Program-made: the position numbers and the translations under genes
NCBI GenBank assembly: GCA_021800255.1
Contig: JAJYZC010000030.1
Coordinates: 1 to 39,435, forward strand
Length of the DNA: 39,435 nucleotides
Reading direction: 5' to 3'
DNA from: Acidobacteriota bacterium
Lineage (GTDB): Bacteria > Acidobacteriota > Terriglobia > Terriglobales > Acidobacteriaceae
The notes under the pieces: generated by a model
The model's database searches: none
Told to the model about the DNA's origin: nothing
The model's input: only the letters and a program-made list of their open reading frames with translations
In this document: piece by piece, positions 1-16,252 of the stretch
How the letters are laid out: every line of letters starts with the position of its first letter
Numbering within the stretch: position 1 is the first letter of the stretch

Positions 1-251
1 CCGGTCAGAATCTTGTGCACGTAGGCTTGGTGGCTCACATCGAACAGAATCTTGTCCTGAGGAGTGTCGAAGACCGCGTGCAGGGCCAATGTCAGCTCCA
101 CCACCCCCAGGTTCGGCCCCAGGTGGCCGCCAGTCTTGGCCAGCGTTTGAATCAGGAACGCGCGAATCTCTTCGGCCAGCGAGGCCATCTCTGCGTAGTT
201 CAGCCGCTTCACGCCAGCCGGCGAGTGGATGGACTCCAGCAGTGTTGCCAT
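1..251 (-). CDS. dxs: 1-deoxy-D-xylulose-5-phosphate synthase, N-terminal part
   Basis: This is the first 83 codons of DXS, the thiamine-diphosphate enzyme that condenses pyruvate and glyceraldehyde 3-phosphate in the first step of the MEP isoprenoid pathway; the rest lies beyond the left edge. The translation begins [11 protein letters not shown] and contains the family's N-terminal signature, with [18 protein letters not shown] followed by the segment ending [14 protein letters not shown]. The ATG at 249-251 is preceded by GGAAGG with a 6-nt gap, which supports this start. It is transcribed away from the trmJ-like gene, from a 178-bp divergent spacer. Identification comes from recognised family motifs and is firm despite the truncation. 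Confidence 0.93.
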   Translation of the reverse strand, partial: MATLLESIHSPAGVKRLNYAEMASLAEEIRAFLIQTLAKTGGHLGPNLGVVELTLALHAVFDTPQDKILFDVSHQAYVHKILT

Positions 252-309
252 CGACTACCTTCCCCCGGAGAAAGACAGGGGCCTCAGAGTAGAAATCCCC
301 TGCCGAAAA

Positions 310-328
310 GACCCCGTTGACCGGGGTC
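310..328. other. Short GC-rich hairpin in the dxs/trmJ divergent spacer
   Basis: A perfect inverted repeat has 7-bp arms (GACCCCG and CGGGGTC) around a 5-nt loop. No T-run follows on either strand, so it does not look like an intrinsic terminator. It would lie in the dxs leader if transcription starts upstream of it. Function unknown. Confidence 0.3.
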
Positions 329-429
329 CTCGCAATGGGTTCTGCTTGATTCCAGTATACCCGCGCTTCGTTTTCCGCTCAGGTCTCTTCGAGCATCCTC
401 CCGCGTCCTGACGCGGCCTCCCTCGTGCA

Positions 430-1236
430 ATGGGGCTTGCGCTTGTCGCGTTTTGCCCGCCTGCGCTCTACAATCGCTTTTTGCTGCCTGATGTCCAACG
501 CGACCGCCTGGAGGTGGTGCTCGCCGCCCCGCGCAATCCCCTGAATATCGGGGCCGCTGCACGCGCCATGGCCAACTTCGGCTTTGCGCGCCTGGCAGTG
601 GTCGCGCCGCACGGGCCTCATTGGCGCGAGGCGCGCTCGGCTGTGGGCGCCCCGGAACTCCTCCGCAACGCAAAAGAAACTGCCTCCCTCGCTGAAGCCA
701 CCGCCGGCTGCACGCTGGCGGTGGGCGCTGTATCCCTCGCCCGCCGTAAGCCGGAACAGCCGGTGGTTTTGCTTCCCGGCCTGGCCCCGGTTGTCTGGAG
801 CCATATTGCGCAGGGCGGCCGCGCAGCCCTGGTCTTCGGCTCTGAAAAGCGCGGCCTCACCCGCGACGATCTCGCGCACTGCCACCTGCTCGTGGAAATT
901 CCCACTGACGCGCGCCAACCCTCCATGAATCTAGGCCAAGCCGTCGCCGTATGCCTCTATGAGCTCACGCGCCCGGCTGCGAGCATCGCCTCCCGGCTTG
1001 CGCCTGAGCCGGCGCAACCTCCTCTGGCCTCTGCCGCTGACCTCGATCGCCTGGCCGGCCTCGTCGAAAAGGTGATGGCCGCCGCCCATTACTCGCCCGA
1101 CGCCATGCACAAGGCGAACCGCCGCGATCTCACGCTCCTGCTCCGCCGCCTAGCCCTTAACGAGCGCGACGCCCGCCGCATCCTCGGCCTCTTCCGGCGC
1201 ATCCTCTGGCGATTGGAGCATCCAGCCGGGGCGTAA
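430..1236 (+). CDS. trmJ: TrmJ/SpoU-type tRNA/rRNA 2'-O-methyltransferase
   Basis: A SPOUT-superfamily methyltransferase that would add a methyl group from S-adenosylmethionine to a ribose 2'-OH, most likely at position 32 of tRNA as in TrmJ. The three family motifs are visible: NPLNIGAAARAMANFGF (about residues 37-52), LVFGSEKRGLT (about 134-144) and PSMNLGQAVAVCLYEL (about 164-179), the last two forming the trefoil-knot cofactor site. A basic helical tail follows, as in TrmJ. The 268-residue length is normal. The ATG at 430 has no clear ribosome site, and a TTG at 481, nearer the conserved domain, is an alternative start. The final 108 bp before the stop recur almost exactly at 2503-2610. 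The exact RNA target cannot be read from sequence. Confidence 0.88.
   Translation: MGLALVAFCPPALYNRFLLPDVQRDRLEVVLAAPRNPLNIGAAARAMANFGFARLAVVAPHGPHWREARSAVGAPELLRNAKETASLAEATAGCTLAVGAVSLARRKPEQPVVLLPGLAPVVWSHIAQGGRAALVFGSEKRGLTRDDLAHCHLLVEIPTDARQPSMNLGQAVAVCLYELTRPAASIASRLAPEPAQPPLASAADLDRLAGLVEKVMAAAHYSPDAMHKANRRDLTLLLRRLALNERDARRILGLFRRILWRLEHPAGA
1120..1227 (+). repeat. Direct repeat copy 1: 3' tail of the trmJ-like gene
   Basis: These 108 bp encode the C-terminal helices of the methyltransferase. They match 2503-2610 in the same orientation with no gaps and two mismatches by eye (about 98% identity), at an offset of 1383 bp. This copy is in the intact gene. Confidence 0.95.
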
Positions 1237-1380
1237 ATCCGCGTGAAATTGCCGCCGTTCGTGCTGCGCAACGAAAACGCTCGACAGTAACTTGACCCGC
1301 TGGCACACGCGCGCTAAACCGTCCTCAAAATTCGGGAGGCTCGTTCTGTGGATCCTCCCCAGTGCACGGTTTCCAAATAG

Positions 1381-1785
1381 CCTTCGCAGGCTCGATCGCA
1401 GCAAGCCTTTCTCTCGGTTTGCGCTAGCGGGACCGAGACGTGCCCCTCATGGCACGTTGCGACCTATGACTTGTCCCAAGGCGAATTCACGACGCTATCC
1501 AACAGCGGCACGCCGAACTATGGGCAAACGTTCAACCAGGCGTTCGGGAGTGTGTTGGAGGTCGGCGTAAGCCCCGCCCCGCCTGTGACCCAATGTAGCG
1601 ATTACCCCTCCAATGGCTCGATCACTTTCAATGGGGCCCTGTACGACAATACATTTGATCCGATCGAACTTCCGAACTGGTCGCTGGATATTTTGACCGG
1701 CGCGAGCCCGCAGCGCGACTACGGTGGACAGGTGCTGTACGATGACGAGGGAAACCAGGTGGTGGGGTTGACCATCGATTACTGA
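1381..1785 (+). pseudogene. Remnant of a longer, probably exported protein
   Basis: An open frame runs from just after a TAG at 1378 to a TGA at 1783-1785 with protein-like composition, but no ATG or ribosome site is present; the only usable start is a TTG at 1471. The translation is rich in Gly, Ser, Thr, Asn and Tyr (for example TYDLSQGEFTTLSN and the end GGQVLYDDEGNQVVGLTIDY), which suggests an extracellular beta-rich protein that has lost its N-terminus. It lies between the two copies of the trmJ tail, so it may have been cut off when that duplication formed. I do not recognise the family. A short protein from TTG 1471 remains possible. Confidence 0.45.
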
Positions 1786-1818
1786 GGGAGCAGGAGGCTT
1801 TCGGAAAGGACTCCAGCC

Positions 1819-2448
1819 ATGCAAAAAAACAAGGATTTCGTTTTCTTAGGGTCGCTTCTCGCACTCGGTCTAGGCTTTGGCGGCGCGCACGTGCGCGCCG
1901 CCACGCCTACGCCCAGCTTCACAATCTCGGCCGCCAATACGACCATGCCCGCCAGCGGCAATGGCAGCCTCCCAATCACGCTGACCTCGGTCGACGGCTA
2001 TGCCGGCGATATTGTCATCCGATGCGCTCCTACGAATCCGCCGGCGGGAGCGAAGTTGCCCGGCTGCGACCTCGTCCCAGGGCCATACGTTGCGCTCACC
2101 GCGAACCAGACGAAGTGGACAGGAAGCCTCGATCTAATACCATATGGCGGAAGCGTCCCCCCCGCGCCAGCAAGCCTGCTGCATCGCCCGGCAAGTGGCG
2201 GGGCGGCAGGGCTGGCGCTGGCTGGCGTATTGCTTTTCGGCCTCGGCTTTGACTTTCGGCGGCGGCCGGCGCGCTGGTTCACGCTATTGCTGCTCGCCGC
2301 CGGCGTGCTGGCTGGCGTGGCTGGAATCGCCGCCTGCGGAGGCAGCGGCAACGCCATGACGCCGGGAACATGGCCCTACACCGTCACGGGAATAGACAGT
2401 GTTACGGGAGCGACTGCAAGCACAACGGCTAATGTGACCGTGCCCTAA
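1819..2448 (+). CDS. Small secreted or membrane-anchored protein, Ig-like tail
   Basis: A 209-residue protein with a signal peptide (residues about 1-28: basic MQKNK, then a hydrophobic stretch ending HVRAA). A beta-rich Ser/Thr/Gly region follows, then two hydrophobic segments near residues 128-148 and 152-172 separated by an arginine-rich turn, and a C-terminal stretch (PYTVTGIDSVTGATASTTA) like the last strand of a bacterial Ig-like repeat. AAAGGA lies 8 nt before the ATG. It resembles the C-terminal end of larger adhesin-like acidobacterial proteins, so it may be a shortened relative. It is the only plausible intact gene between the duplicated trmJ tails. No function can be assigned. Confidence 0.6.
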   Translation: MQKNKDFVFLGSLLALGLGFGGAHVRAATPTPSFTISAANTTMPASGNGSLPITLTSVDGYAGDIVIRCAPTNPPAGAKLPGCDLVPGPYVALTANQTKWTGSLDLIPYGGSVPPAPASLLHRPASGGAAGLALAGVLLFGLGFDFRRRPARWFTLLLLAAGVLAGVAGIAACGGSGNAMTPGTWPYTVTGIDSVTGATASTTANVTVP

Positions 2449-2502
2449 GCCCTGCATACAGCCCACCGCGCCGGCTCCGGCCTTGGTTGGGTCCTCCGGC
2501 GC

Positions 2503-2610
2503 CGCCGCGATCTCACGCTCTTGCTCCGCCGCCTTGCCCTTAACGAGCGCGACGCCCGCCGCATCCTCGGCCTCTTCCGGCGCATCCTCTGGCGATTGGA
2601 GCATCCAGCC
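2503..2610 (+). repeat. Direct repeat copy 2: orphan duplicate of the trmJ tail
   Basis: A near-identical 108-bp duplicate of 1120-1227 that is detached from any start codon. It retains the same codons (RRDLTLLLRRLALNERDARR in translation) and breaks off at the same point before the stop, so the native trmJ stop codon is not duplicated. It marks the right boundary of a 1.38-kb segment. Confidence 0.95.
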
Positions 2611-2721
2611 ACGCCGAATTCCGGCTGAAAGGATCCCGCCCTGTACGCTCCAAACCCGATTTCCTTTGGGTTCCTAAAACAATATTCTGTTAGTGTTAGA
2701 GTGTCGATCCAAGGCTCTCCC

Positions 2722-3906
2722 ATGATCCCGCGAAGAGCTCATTCTTGCGGCAGCAATGCGCCCGTTCCGCCGCCGCGCGGTGGCGCCCGGCTGGTTTGCG
2801 CCGCGTGGGCTTTGGCGCTGGGTCTGATTGCCGCAGCGCCTGCCGCCTCCGCCAATCCGTCCGCCCGGCCGGCTGCGCAATCTCCCCCGCCCATCCCGGC
2901 CGAGGCTGAACCCGCGACCGCGCCTGAGCAAACGGCCGGCATCACTGAAAACGGACTCAAGCAGATGCTGGCAGGCAAGCACCTCTACCTGCGCGGCGGC
3001 TACCTCGGCGATTCCCTCAGCTTCAACATCCACGGCGCGCTGATCAATCACTCGCCCCAGGGCTCTTATACCCTGTGCGGAGTGGTCATCACCAAGGTGC
3101 GTCTCACCAAGCACAAGGTGCAACTGGTGGGAATCCGCTACGGCCTGCATTTTCTCGGTGCTCTACCCTCTGAAGGCCTCACCAACGCCGTAAGTTGGGT
3201 ACGCATCACGCCTAAGAAGAAGGTTCTCAAAATTTCCATCGACCGCGAGCGCGTAATCAAGCCCAAAAAGATCAAGCGCAAACGTCATGGGAAGCGAAAT
3301 CAACCGCCGGTCCCAACACCAGCCCCTCCGCCGCCCAGCCAGGCCGAAGCAACGGATGCCGTCACCACCTCACCCGCCCACGCCGCCATGCTCCTCCGGC
3401 AGGCGCTCAACAACGTCTTCGCCCAGCAGATCGACGCCCGCATGATCGCCGCCATGCCTCGCTTCTGGAGGCTCTATTACCAGGCTGCGGCAGCGCACAC
3501 CGATTTTCGTCCCACTGACCCTGCTGTCCTGAGCCAGGATTCGGTGGACCGCAAGGCCAAGTTACTTTCCATCACCGGTCCTGGCTCCAACCACTACGCC
3601 CAAAGCAGCGGCATAGCCGGCTTGGCCCTTTACAACGTGGTCGTCGGCCCCGCTGGCAGTGCAGAGGAAGTCGCTGTCGCCCGCCCTATCGGCTTCGGCC
3701 TCGACGCCAACGCCGTCGCCGCCATTCGCAAGGCCAAATTCGAACCCGCCCTAAAAGACGGCAAGCCCGTCCCCGTCCTCCTCAATCTGGTAGTTGAGTT
3801 CCGCATCTACTCCAAGCTCACTTCAAAACCTGCCCCGCCGGGCGCCGCGAACAAGCCTGTGCATCCCACGCTGCCCGGCCCCTACAGCGTGGAGGATCAC
3901 CACTAA
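2722..3906 (+). CDS. Secreted protein with TonB-C-like C-terminus
   Basis: A 394-residue exported protein. An N-terminal basic, Pro-rich stretch leads into a hydrophobic signal core (LVCAAWALALGLIAAAPAA) ending in Ala-Ser-Ala. A Pro-rich linker (PPVPTPAPPPP) divides a beta-rich N-terminal half from the C-terminal half. Near the end, GFGLDANAVAAIRKAKFEPA followed by a conserved VLLNLVVEFRIY strand is the pattern of the TonB C-terminal fold, seen in many acidobacterial proteins annotated as energy transducer TonB. The usual N-terminal membrane anchor with a proline spacer is replaced here by a cleavable-looking signal. The ATG at 2722 has AAGG upstream; GTG 2701 is an in-frame alternative. It converges on the arginase gene. 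Role inferred only: an envelope protein. Confidence 0.7.
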   Translation: MIPRRAHSCGSNAPVPPPRGGARLVCAAWALALGLIAAAPAASANPSARPAAQSPPPIPAEAEPATAPEQTAGITENGLKQMLAGKHLYLRGGYLGDSLSFNIHGALINHSPQGSYTLCGVVITKVRLTKHKVQLVGIRYGLHFLGALPSEGLTNAVSWVRITPKKKVLKISIDRERVIKPKKIKRKRHGKRNQPPVPTPAPPPPSQAEATDAVTTSPAHAAMLLRQALNNVFAQQIDARMIAAMPRFWRLYYQAAAAHTDFRPTDPAVLSQDSVDRKAKLLSITGPGSNHYAQSSGIAGLALYNVVVGPAGSAEEVAVARPIGFGLDANAVAAIRKAKFEPALKDGKPVPVLLNLVVEFRIYSKLTSKPAPPGAANKPVHPTLPGPYSVEDHH

Positions 3907-3975
3907 ACTTCGCAGCAGAGCGGCCCAGCGCACAGGTCAGCGCCGCAGCATCTTTGCACGTCGCTGCCGAAGCCT

Positions 3976-4956
3976 TCACAGTATCTTCTTCCCAAATGCC
4001 GAGCAGGCCAGCTCGGCGGCCAGTTCGGCGGTGCGGTTGCGCTCGTCGATGACCGGATTGACCTCGACGATCTCAAGGCTCATCATGCGCCCGTCATCGG
4101 CGATGATCTCCATAGCCAGGTGCGCCTCGCGGTAGGTCGCCCCGCCGCGCACCGGGGTGCCCACGCCGGGCGCATCCACGGGATCGATCCAATCCATGTC
4201 GACCGACACGTGGTAGCCCGCCGTACCCCGTCCGGCCGCGCGCAACGCATCCTCCATCACCGCCCTCATGCCGCGCTCGTCGATGTCGCGCATGGTGTAG
4301 ATCTCCGTCATCCCCGCGCGGCGGAGGTTTTCGCGCTCGGCCGCGTCGATGTCGCGCACCCCCACCAGCACGGTATTCTCCGCGGCGACCTTGGGCGCGT
4401 ACCCGAAGATATTTTTGAGCGCATCCGGCCCCAGCCCCAGTAGCGCCGCCAGCGGCATGCCGTGCACATTGCCCGAGGGCGTGGTCTCCGGGGTGTTGAT
4501 GTCGCAGTGCGCATCCATCCAAATCACCCCGATTCTCTGCTGCCGCCGCCGGTAGAATTCAGACGCACCTGAGACCGACCCCGCGGCCAGCGAGTGGTCG
4601 CCGCCCGCCAGCAGCGGCGTCACGCCCTCTTCCAGTGTCTCCAGCACAGCCTCGGCCGTGCGCGTGCAGGTCTCGGCAATTTCCGCCAGATAGTGCGCGT
4701 TCGTGTCGCCTCGGGTCCGCGTCTCCGCGATCTCCACGCGAATGTCGCCGCCGTCGGTCACTTGGTGGCCCAGCGCCTCCAGCCGCGCCTCCAGCCCCGC
4801 GACGCGGATGGCCGAGGGACCCATGTCTACGCCGCGCCGACTCGCTCCCAGGTCCAGCGGAACGCCGATCAGCCGAATCTGGCGGACCGGCGGCGTTTGT
4901 GCGCCGGGATGAAGATGCTCCGCCGGAATGGCGGCTGTTTTGGCATTCTTTGACAT
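3976..4956 (-). CDS. rocF: Arginase (ureohydrolase family)
   Basis: Hydrolyses L-arginine to ornithine and urea at a dinuclear manganese centre in the cytoplasm. All metal ligands of the ureohydrolase fold are visible: GGDHS (His about 121), MDAHCD (Asp148, His150, Asp152) and SVDMDWIDP (Asp253, Asp255). The segment NTPETTPSGNVHGMP and the late EIVEVNP (Glu about 298) favour arginase over agmatinase. The 326 residues are slightly longer than the usual ~300 because of an N-terminal extension. The ATG at 4954-4956 was chosen; an upstream in-frame GTG at 5007 would overlap the candidate promoter. No other arginine-metabolism gene is adjacent, so it appears to be a single-gene unit facing away from the rpoC terminator. 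Confidence 0.93.
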   Translation of the reverse strand: MSKNAKTAAIPAEHLHPGAQTPPVRQIRLIGVPLDLGASRRGVDMGPSAIRVAGLEARLEALGHQVTDGGDIRVEIAETRTRGDTNAHYLAEIAETCTRTAEAVLETLEEGVTPLLAGGDHSLAAGSVSGASEFYRRRQQRIGVIWMDAHCDINTPETTPSGNVHGMPLAALLGLGPDALKNIFGYAPKVAAENTVLVGVRDIDAAERENLRRAGMTEIYTMRDIDERGMRAVMEDALRAAGRGTAGYHVSVDMDWIDPVDAPGVGTPVRGGATYREAHLAMEIIADDGRMMSLEIVEVNPVIDERNRTAELAAELACSAFGKKIL

Positions 4957-5009
4957 GATGAGTCTCAGAGAGAAACAGGCACTACGCCCGCCTGAAAAAG
5001 CCCACACAC

Positions 5010-5040
5010 ATTAGAGCAGAGGGGGATGTGGGGTGGTCAA
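5010..5040 (-). promoter_or_regulatory. Candidate sigma-70 promoter for the arginase gene
   Basis: On the minus strand TTGACC (5040-5035) and TCTAAT (5015-5010) are separated by 19 bp, longer than the ideal 17. It would start transcription about 45 nt before the ATG at 4956. Weakly supported. Confidence 0.35.
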
Positions 5041-5077
5041 ACAGCAGGGCGAGTGTTCATCATGAAGAATCAGCACC

Positions 5078-5106
5078 AAAGGAAAAGGCCCGGCAAGCGC
5101 CGGGCC
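5078..5106 (-). terminator. Intrinsic terminator of the rpl-rpo operon
   Basis: On the minus strand, GGCCCGGC, loop GCTT and GCCGGGCC form a perfect 8-bp GC stem, followed at once by TTTTCCTTT. It lies 25 nt past the rpoC stop codon, the expected place for a factor-independent terminator. Confidence 0.88.
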
Positions 5107-5111
5107 CCAAG

Positions 5112-5127
5112 CTGATAGCTGATAGCT
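5112..5127. repeat. Heptamer repeat abutting the rpoC stop
   Basis: Two 7-bp units (CTGATAG) plus a partial third lie 4 nt from the rpoC stop codon (5131-5133). They belong to the family of 7-bp arrays seen in most spacers of this operon. Confidence 0.75.
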
Positions 5128-5130
5128 GGT

Positions 5131-9321
<4,191 letters not shown>

Positions 9322-9337
9322 GGCGACCCTCCAGTTT

Positions 9338-9365
9338 CTAGCTGCTAGCTCCTAGCTGCTAGCTG
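9338..9365. repeat. Heptamer array between rpoB and rpoC (rpoC side)
   Basis: Four perfect-period 7-bp units, CTAGCTG with one CTAGCTC, begin 17 nt upstream of the rpoC start. The array is largely the reverse complement of the one at 9491-9518, so the rpoBC transcript could fold the two together. Confidence 0.9.
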
Positions 9366-9369
9366 TTGG

Positions 9370-9387
9370 CTTCCCAGTTCTGGGAAG
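9370..9387. other. Perfect hairpin in the rpoB-rpoC spacer
   Basis: Arms CTTCCCAG and CTGGGAAG meet across 2 nt, so the real loop would be about 4 nt. There is no T-run, so termination between rpoB and rpoC is unlikely. It sits inside the larger fold expected from the flanking heptamer arrays. Confidence 0.5.
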
Positions 9388-9490
9388 CGGTTCATCTCTG
9401 TGGCGCAATGTGCGTGCTTCAGAAGCAGCCCACGCATTCCGCAAAACTCACAAAACTTCGCAACGCCTCTATTGCCGGCCCAACCTGAAG

Positions 9491-9518
9491 CTAAAGGCTA
9501 GAAGCTAGCAGCTAGAAG
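9491..9518. repeat. Heptamer array between rpoB and rpoC (rpoB side)
   Basis: Four 7-bp units of the type CTAGAAG/CTAGCAG (one CTAAAGG) end 6 nt from the rpoB stop codon at 9525. This is the inverted partner of 9338-9365. Confidence 0.88.
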
Positions 9519-9524
9519 CTGCTT

Positions 9525-14006
<4,482 letters not shown>

Positions 14007-14113
14007 TTTCGCTCCTGAGCCTCGTCGCTCCGGCTCGGCCACCTTCTGACCGTAGACCTGCCGGCCCGGCGCCCGAGTCTCTTGGCGCCGGCGGATTGCG
14101 TTACAAAATCGAA

Positions 14114-14127
14114 TTACCAGTTACCAG
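14114..14127. repeat. Two-unit heptamer repeat upstream of rpoB
   Basis: TTACCAG occurs twice in tandem, 108 nt before the rpoB start. Short, but it has the same 7-bp period as the other operon spacers. Confidence 0.5.
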
Positions 14128-14376
14128 ACGAGCGGATCTCTCAGTGCACTTCCCGTCCTTCTACTCCACGCGCGCTTGAAGGGCTGCTCCAAGCGTTCCA
14201 GGCATTACCCTGGTTGAGCGGGTTTTCGTGAGAGCCGCATAAAAAACACGTGGTGGGTATTGTTATGCATCCGGCCTTTACGCTATGCTGTGCGCCAGTG
14301 GAAGAAGCTCGCCAAGCGATTTCCCCAAAAAATCCGCGGAAATCGCGCGAGAGGGTGTGGGCACCGGACAGAATCT

Positions 14377-14412
14377 AGGCAATAAAGCTTCATCTTGCCT
14401 TTTGACAGGCAA
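14377..14412 (-). promoter_or_regulatory. Mutually exclusive stems in the presumed rpoB leader
   Basis: Read on the minus strand, three 6-nt segments TTGCCT, AGGCAA, TTGCCT occur in order (14412-14407, 14400-14395, 14382-14377). The middle one can pair with either neighbour, with loops of 6 or 12 nt. This is the arrangement of an RNA switch or attenuator, but there is no T-run, and short stems can arise by chance. The rest of 14128-14740 shows no gene or other structure I can support. Confidence 0.35.
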
Positions 14413-14746
14413 ACACAATACGCTCGCAAGGACACAATACCTCACGAGCGCGGCTCACTGCCTGTGCTCCCTCCGAATTCTCTCGATCCGCCCTCGCCGA
14501 TCTCAAATCTCGCTTCTGCTGCTCGCTCGCCAGCCACTCAGCCATGGTCAACGGACACCCACCTGCGCATCCTGCAACCCGTTGACCCCTATCCCCTTAA
14601 CCACTACTTAGCGCCCCTTCTACCCCACCACGCTCTGCTTGGGATAACGGGCGCTTCCATGCCACTCCACAATTTCCAACGCGCGCCTAGCCGCTCTTAC
14701 GTTTCCTTGGAAAACCGGAAGGGAGAGGCTGGAACGCGCACCTGTC

Positions 14747-14775
14747 ATTGTAGCGCGGCCCAGCCGCCCCTGCAA
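14747..14775 (-). promoter_or_regulatory. Candidate sigma-70 promoter for rpoBC
   Basis: On the minus strand TTGCAG (14775-14770) and TACAAT (14752-14747) are separated by exactly 17 bp. The site overlaps the first bases of the dispersed repeat 14772-14879. It would give rpoB its own promoter with a leader of about 730 nt, separate from rplA transcription. Confidence 0.6.
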
Positions 14776-14879
14776 GTTTGTTTCCTTACCGGGCCGGTGG
14801 ACCGCATCATTAGGACAGACGTAAACCTCAACCCGCCTGTAACCCAAGCAAAATAAGGGCGGATCGGCCGCAGCGCACA
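14772..14879. repeat. 108-bp dispersed repeat, copy A
   Basis: It aligns without gaps to 20532-20639 with 11 mismatches by eye (about 90%); the last 40 bp are identical. It lies 24 bp past the 3' end of rplL. The other copy lies 19 bp past the 3' end of another minus-strand gene, in the same orientation relative to the gene. Confidence 0.93.
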
Positions 14880-14902
14880 GCCCGCAAAAACCGCCCGCGC
14901 CT

Positions 14903-15283
14903 TTACTTGATCTCGATGGCCGCAACACCCTCAAACTTCTTCTTGATGGTCTCGGCTTCTTCTTTCGTTGCGTTCTCCTTCAGCGTCTTGGGTGCGCCAT
15001 CCACCAAGTCCTTGGCCTCCTTCAGTCCCAGCGAGGTCACTTCGCGCACGGCCTTGATGGTATTGATCTTATTTGCGCCCTGGTCCTTCAGAATCACCTG
15101 GAACTCGGTCTTCTCTTCCGCAGCCGGAGCAGCCGCGCCTGCCGCTGCACCGCCCGCCACAACCACAGGAGCCGCCGCGGCCGCAGAAACCCCCAGCCGC
15201 TCTTCCAGCTTCTTCACTAGAGCCGCCGCTTCCAGCAGGCTCAGACTCACAATTTGCTCTTCCAACTGCGCTAAATCCGCCAT
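14903..15283 (-). CDS. rplL: Ribosomal protein L7/L12
   Basis: The stalk protein of the large subunit, which recruits translation GTPases; it is present as multiple dimers bound to L10. The 126 residues have the standard plan: N-terminal dimerisation helices ([20 protein letters not shown]), an Ala/Gly-rich hinge (about residues 35-55), and the factor-binding C-terminal domain ([20 protein letters not shown], then [15 protein letters not shown]). The ATG at 15281-15283 has GGAG 6 nt upstream; an ATG and a TTG further up overlap that ribosome site and were not chosen. It follows rplJ, as in most bacteria, after 216 bp. Confidence 0.98.
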   Translation of the reverse strand: MADLAQLEEQIVSLSLLEAAALVKKLEERLGVSAAAAAPVVVAGGAAAGAAAPAAEEKTEFQVILKDQGANKINTIKAVREVTSLGLKEAKDLVDGAPKTLKENATKEEAETIKKKFEGVAAIEIK

Positions 15284-15410
15284 TTTCATCTCCAATCAGA
15301 ACCGTTTGAATTGACTTTCCCCGGCCGTTCCTGCAAATCCGAAAGTTTCCGATGCGCCAGACCAACGCCCTTTCGATTTGCCCCGGCCAAAACCTTTGAA
15401 TCAGCTTTTC

Positions 15411-15428
15411 GCTATCAGCCGCCAGCTT
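15411..15428. repeat. Heptamer array in the rplJ-rplL spacer (rplL side)
   Basis: Read on the minus strand this is AGCTGGC, GGCTGAT, AGC. It is the inverted counterpart of the array at 15468-15495, so the two could pair in the transcript. Confidence 0.6.
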
Positions 15429-15467
15429 TCTCCTTGCCAGTCGTGACGCCCGGCCTCAGCACGATGA

Positions 15468-15495
15468 AGCTGAGAGCTGATGGCTGACAGCTTGT
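15468..15495. repeat. Heptamer array abutting the rplJ stop
   Basis: Four 7-bp units (AGCTGAG, AGCTGAT, GGCTGAC, AGCTTGT) end 4 nt from the rplJ stop codon at 15500. Confidence 0.78.
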
Positions 15496-15499
15496 GCGG

Positions 15500-16033
15500 C
15501 TACGCCGCAGCAAACTTCTCCTTCTCCACGCCCTGGCCCAGCACTACCGCCAAGTCCCGTCCCGCGGCGTTGATCACCGTTGCCAGCCGTTGCGCCGGCG
15601 CGTTGATGAGAAACAGCAGCTTCGAGAAGATCTCCTCGCGGCCCGGCATGGTCGCCAGCGCCTTCACCTCGTCCACGCTCAGCAGCTTGCCGTCCACCAT
15701 GCCCAGCTTGAACTGGAACTCTGCGTTCTCCCCGGCCCACTTGGCGAACACCTTGGCCAGCGCCACCGGATCGCCGGCAGTGAACGCCACCGAGTTGACG
15801 CCCTTCAGCCCCTTAAGCGCCGCCTCCACCTGCGTGCCGGTGCCTGAAATCGCCGCCAGCTTGTTCTTCACCACGCGGTACTTGCCCCCCGCCTCGCGAA
15901 TCACCTTGCGCAGCTCGTAGTCCTTGGCCACCGTCAATTTGGAAAAGGTCCCGATAATCGCCGTCGTCGACGACTCCAGCTCCTTGGCCAGCCGCTCCAC
16001 CTTCTCCGTCTTCTTCGCTTTCGAAATCGCCAT
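15500..16033 (-). CDS. rplJ: Ribosomal protein L10
   Basis: L10 anchors L7/L12 dimers to the 23S rRNA GTPase centre and usually represses its own operon by binding the leader. The 177 residues begin MAISKAKKTEKVERLAKELE and carry the conserved LRKVIREAGGKYRVVKNKLA segment. The C-terminal helix that binds L7/L12 follows a flexible region. The start has AAGG close upstream. Spacers of about 220 bp on both sides are long for this cluster and contain heptamer repeats. I could not recognise a canonical L10 leader in 16034-16252. Confidence 0.97.
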   Translation of the reverse strand: MAISKAKKTEKVERLAKELESSTTAIIGTFSKLTVAKDYELRKVIREAGGKYRVVKNKLAAISGTGTQVEAALKGLKGVNSVAFTAGDPVALAKVFAKWAGENAEFQFKLGMVDGKLLSVDEVKALATMPGREEIFSKLLFLINAPAQRLATVINAAGRDLAVVLGQGVEKEKFAAA

Positions 16034-16055
16034 TGCCTTCGCTCCGCTCCGGTGA

Positions 16056-16080
16056 GGGAATAGGGGCTAGGACTAGGGAC
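16056..16080. repeat. Heptamer-like repeat upstream of rplJ
   Basis: AGGGAAT, AGGGGCT, AGGACT and AGGG follow one another with a 6-7 bp period, 23 nt before the rplJ start. They resemble the reverse complement of the CCTAATG array at 16219-16246. Confidence 0.5.
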
Positions 16081-16218
16081 GAAAAAGCCTCAGTCAATGT
16101 CTAACCTCTTGTCTCCAACTCACCTGGCCGCGCCATCCCGGCGCGCATTCAAATTTCTCTCGAAACCAAACTTCCCTGTGGGCCGAAACACCAACCGCTC
16201 CGGGAACCACCTAGCCCC

Positions 16219-16246
16219 CCTAATGCCTAATGCCTAATGCCTAATG
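16219..16246. repeat. CCTAATG heptamer array abutting the rplA stop
   Basis: Four exact tandem copies of CCTAATG, then a degenerate fifth, end 6 nt from the rplA stop codon (16253-16255). Confidence 0.93.
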
Positions 16247-16252
16247 CCTGCC

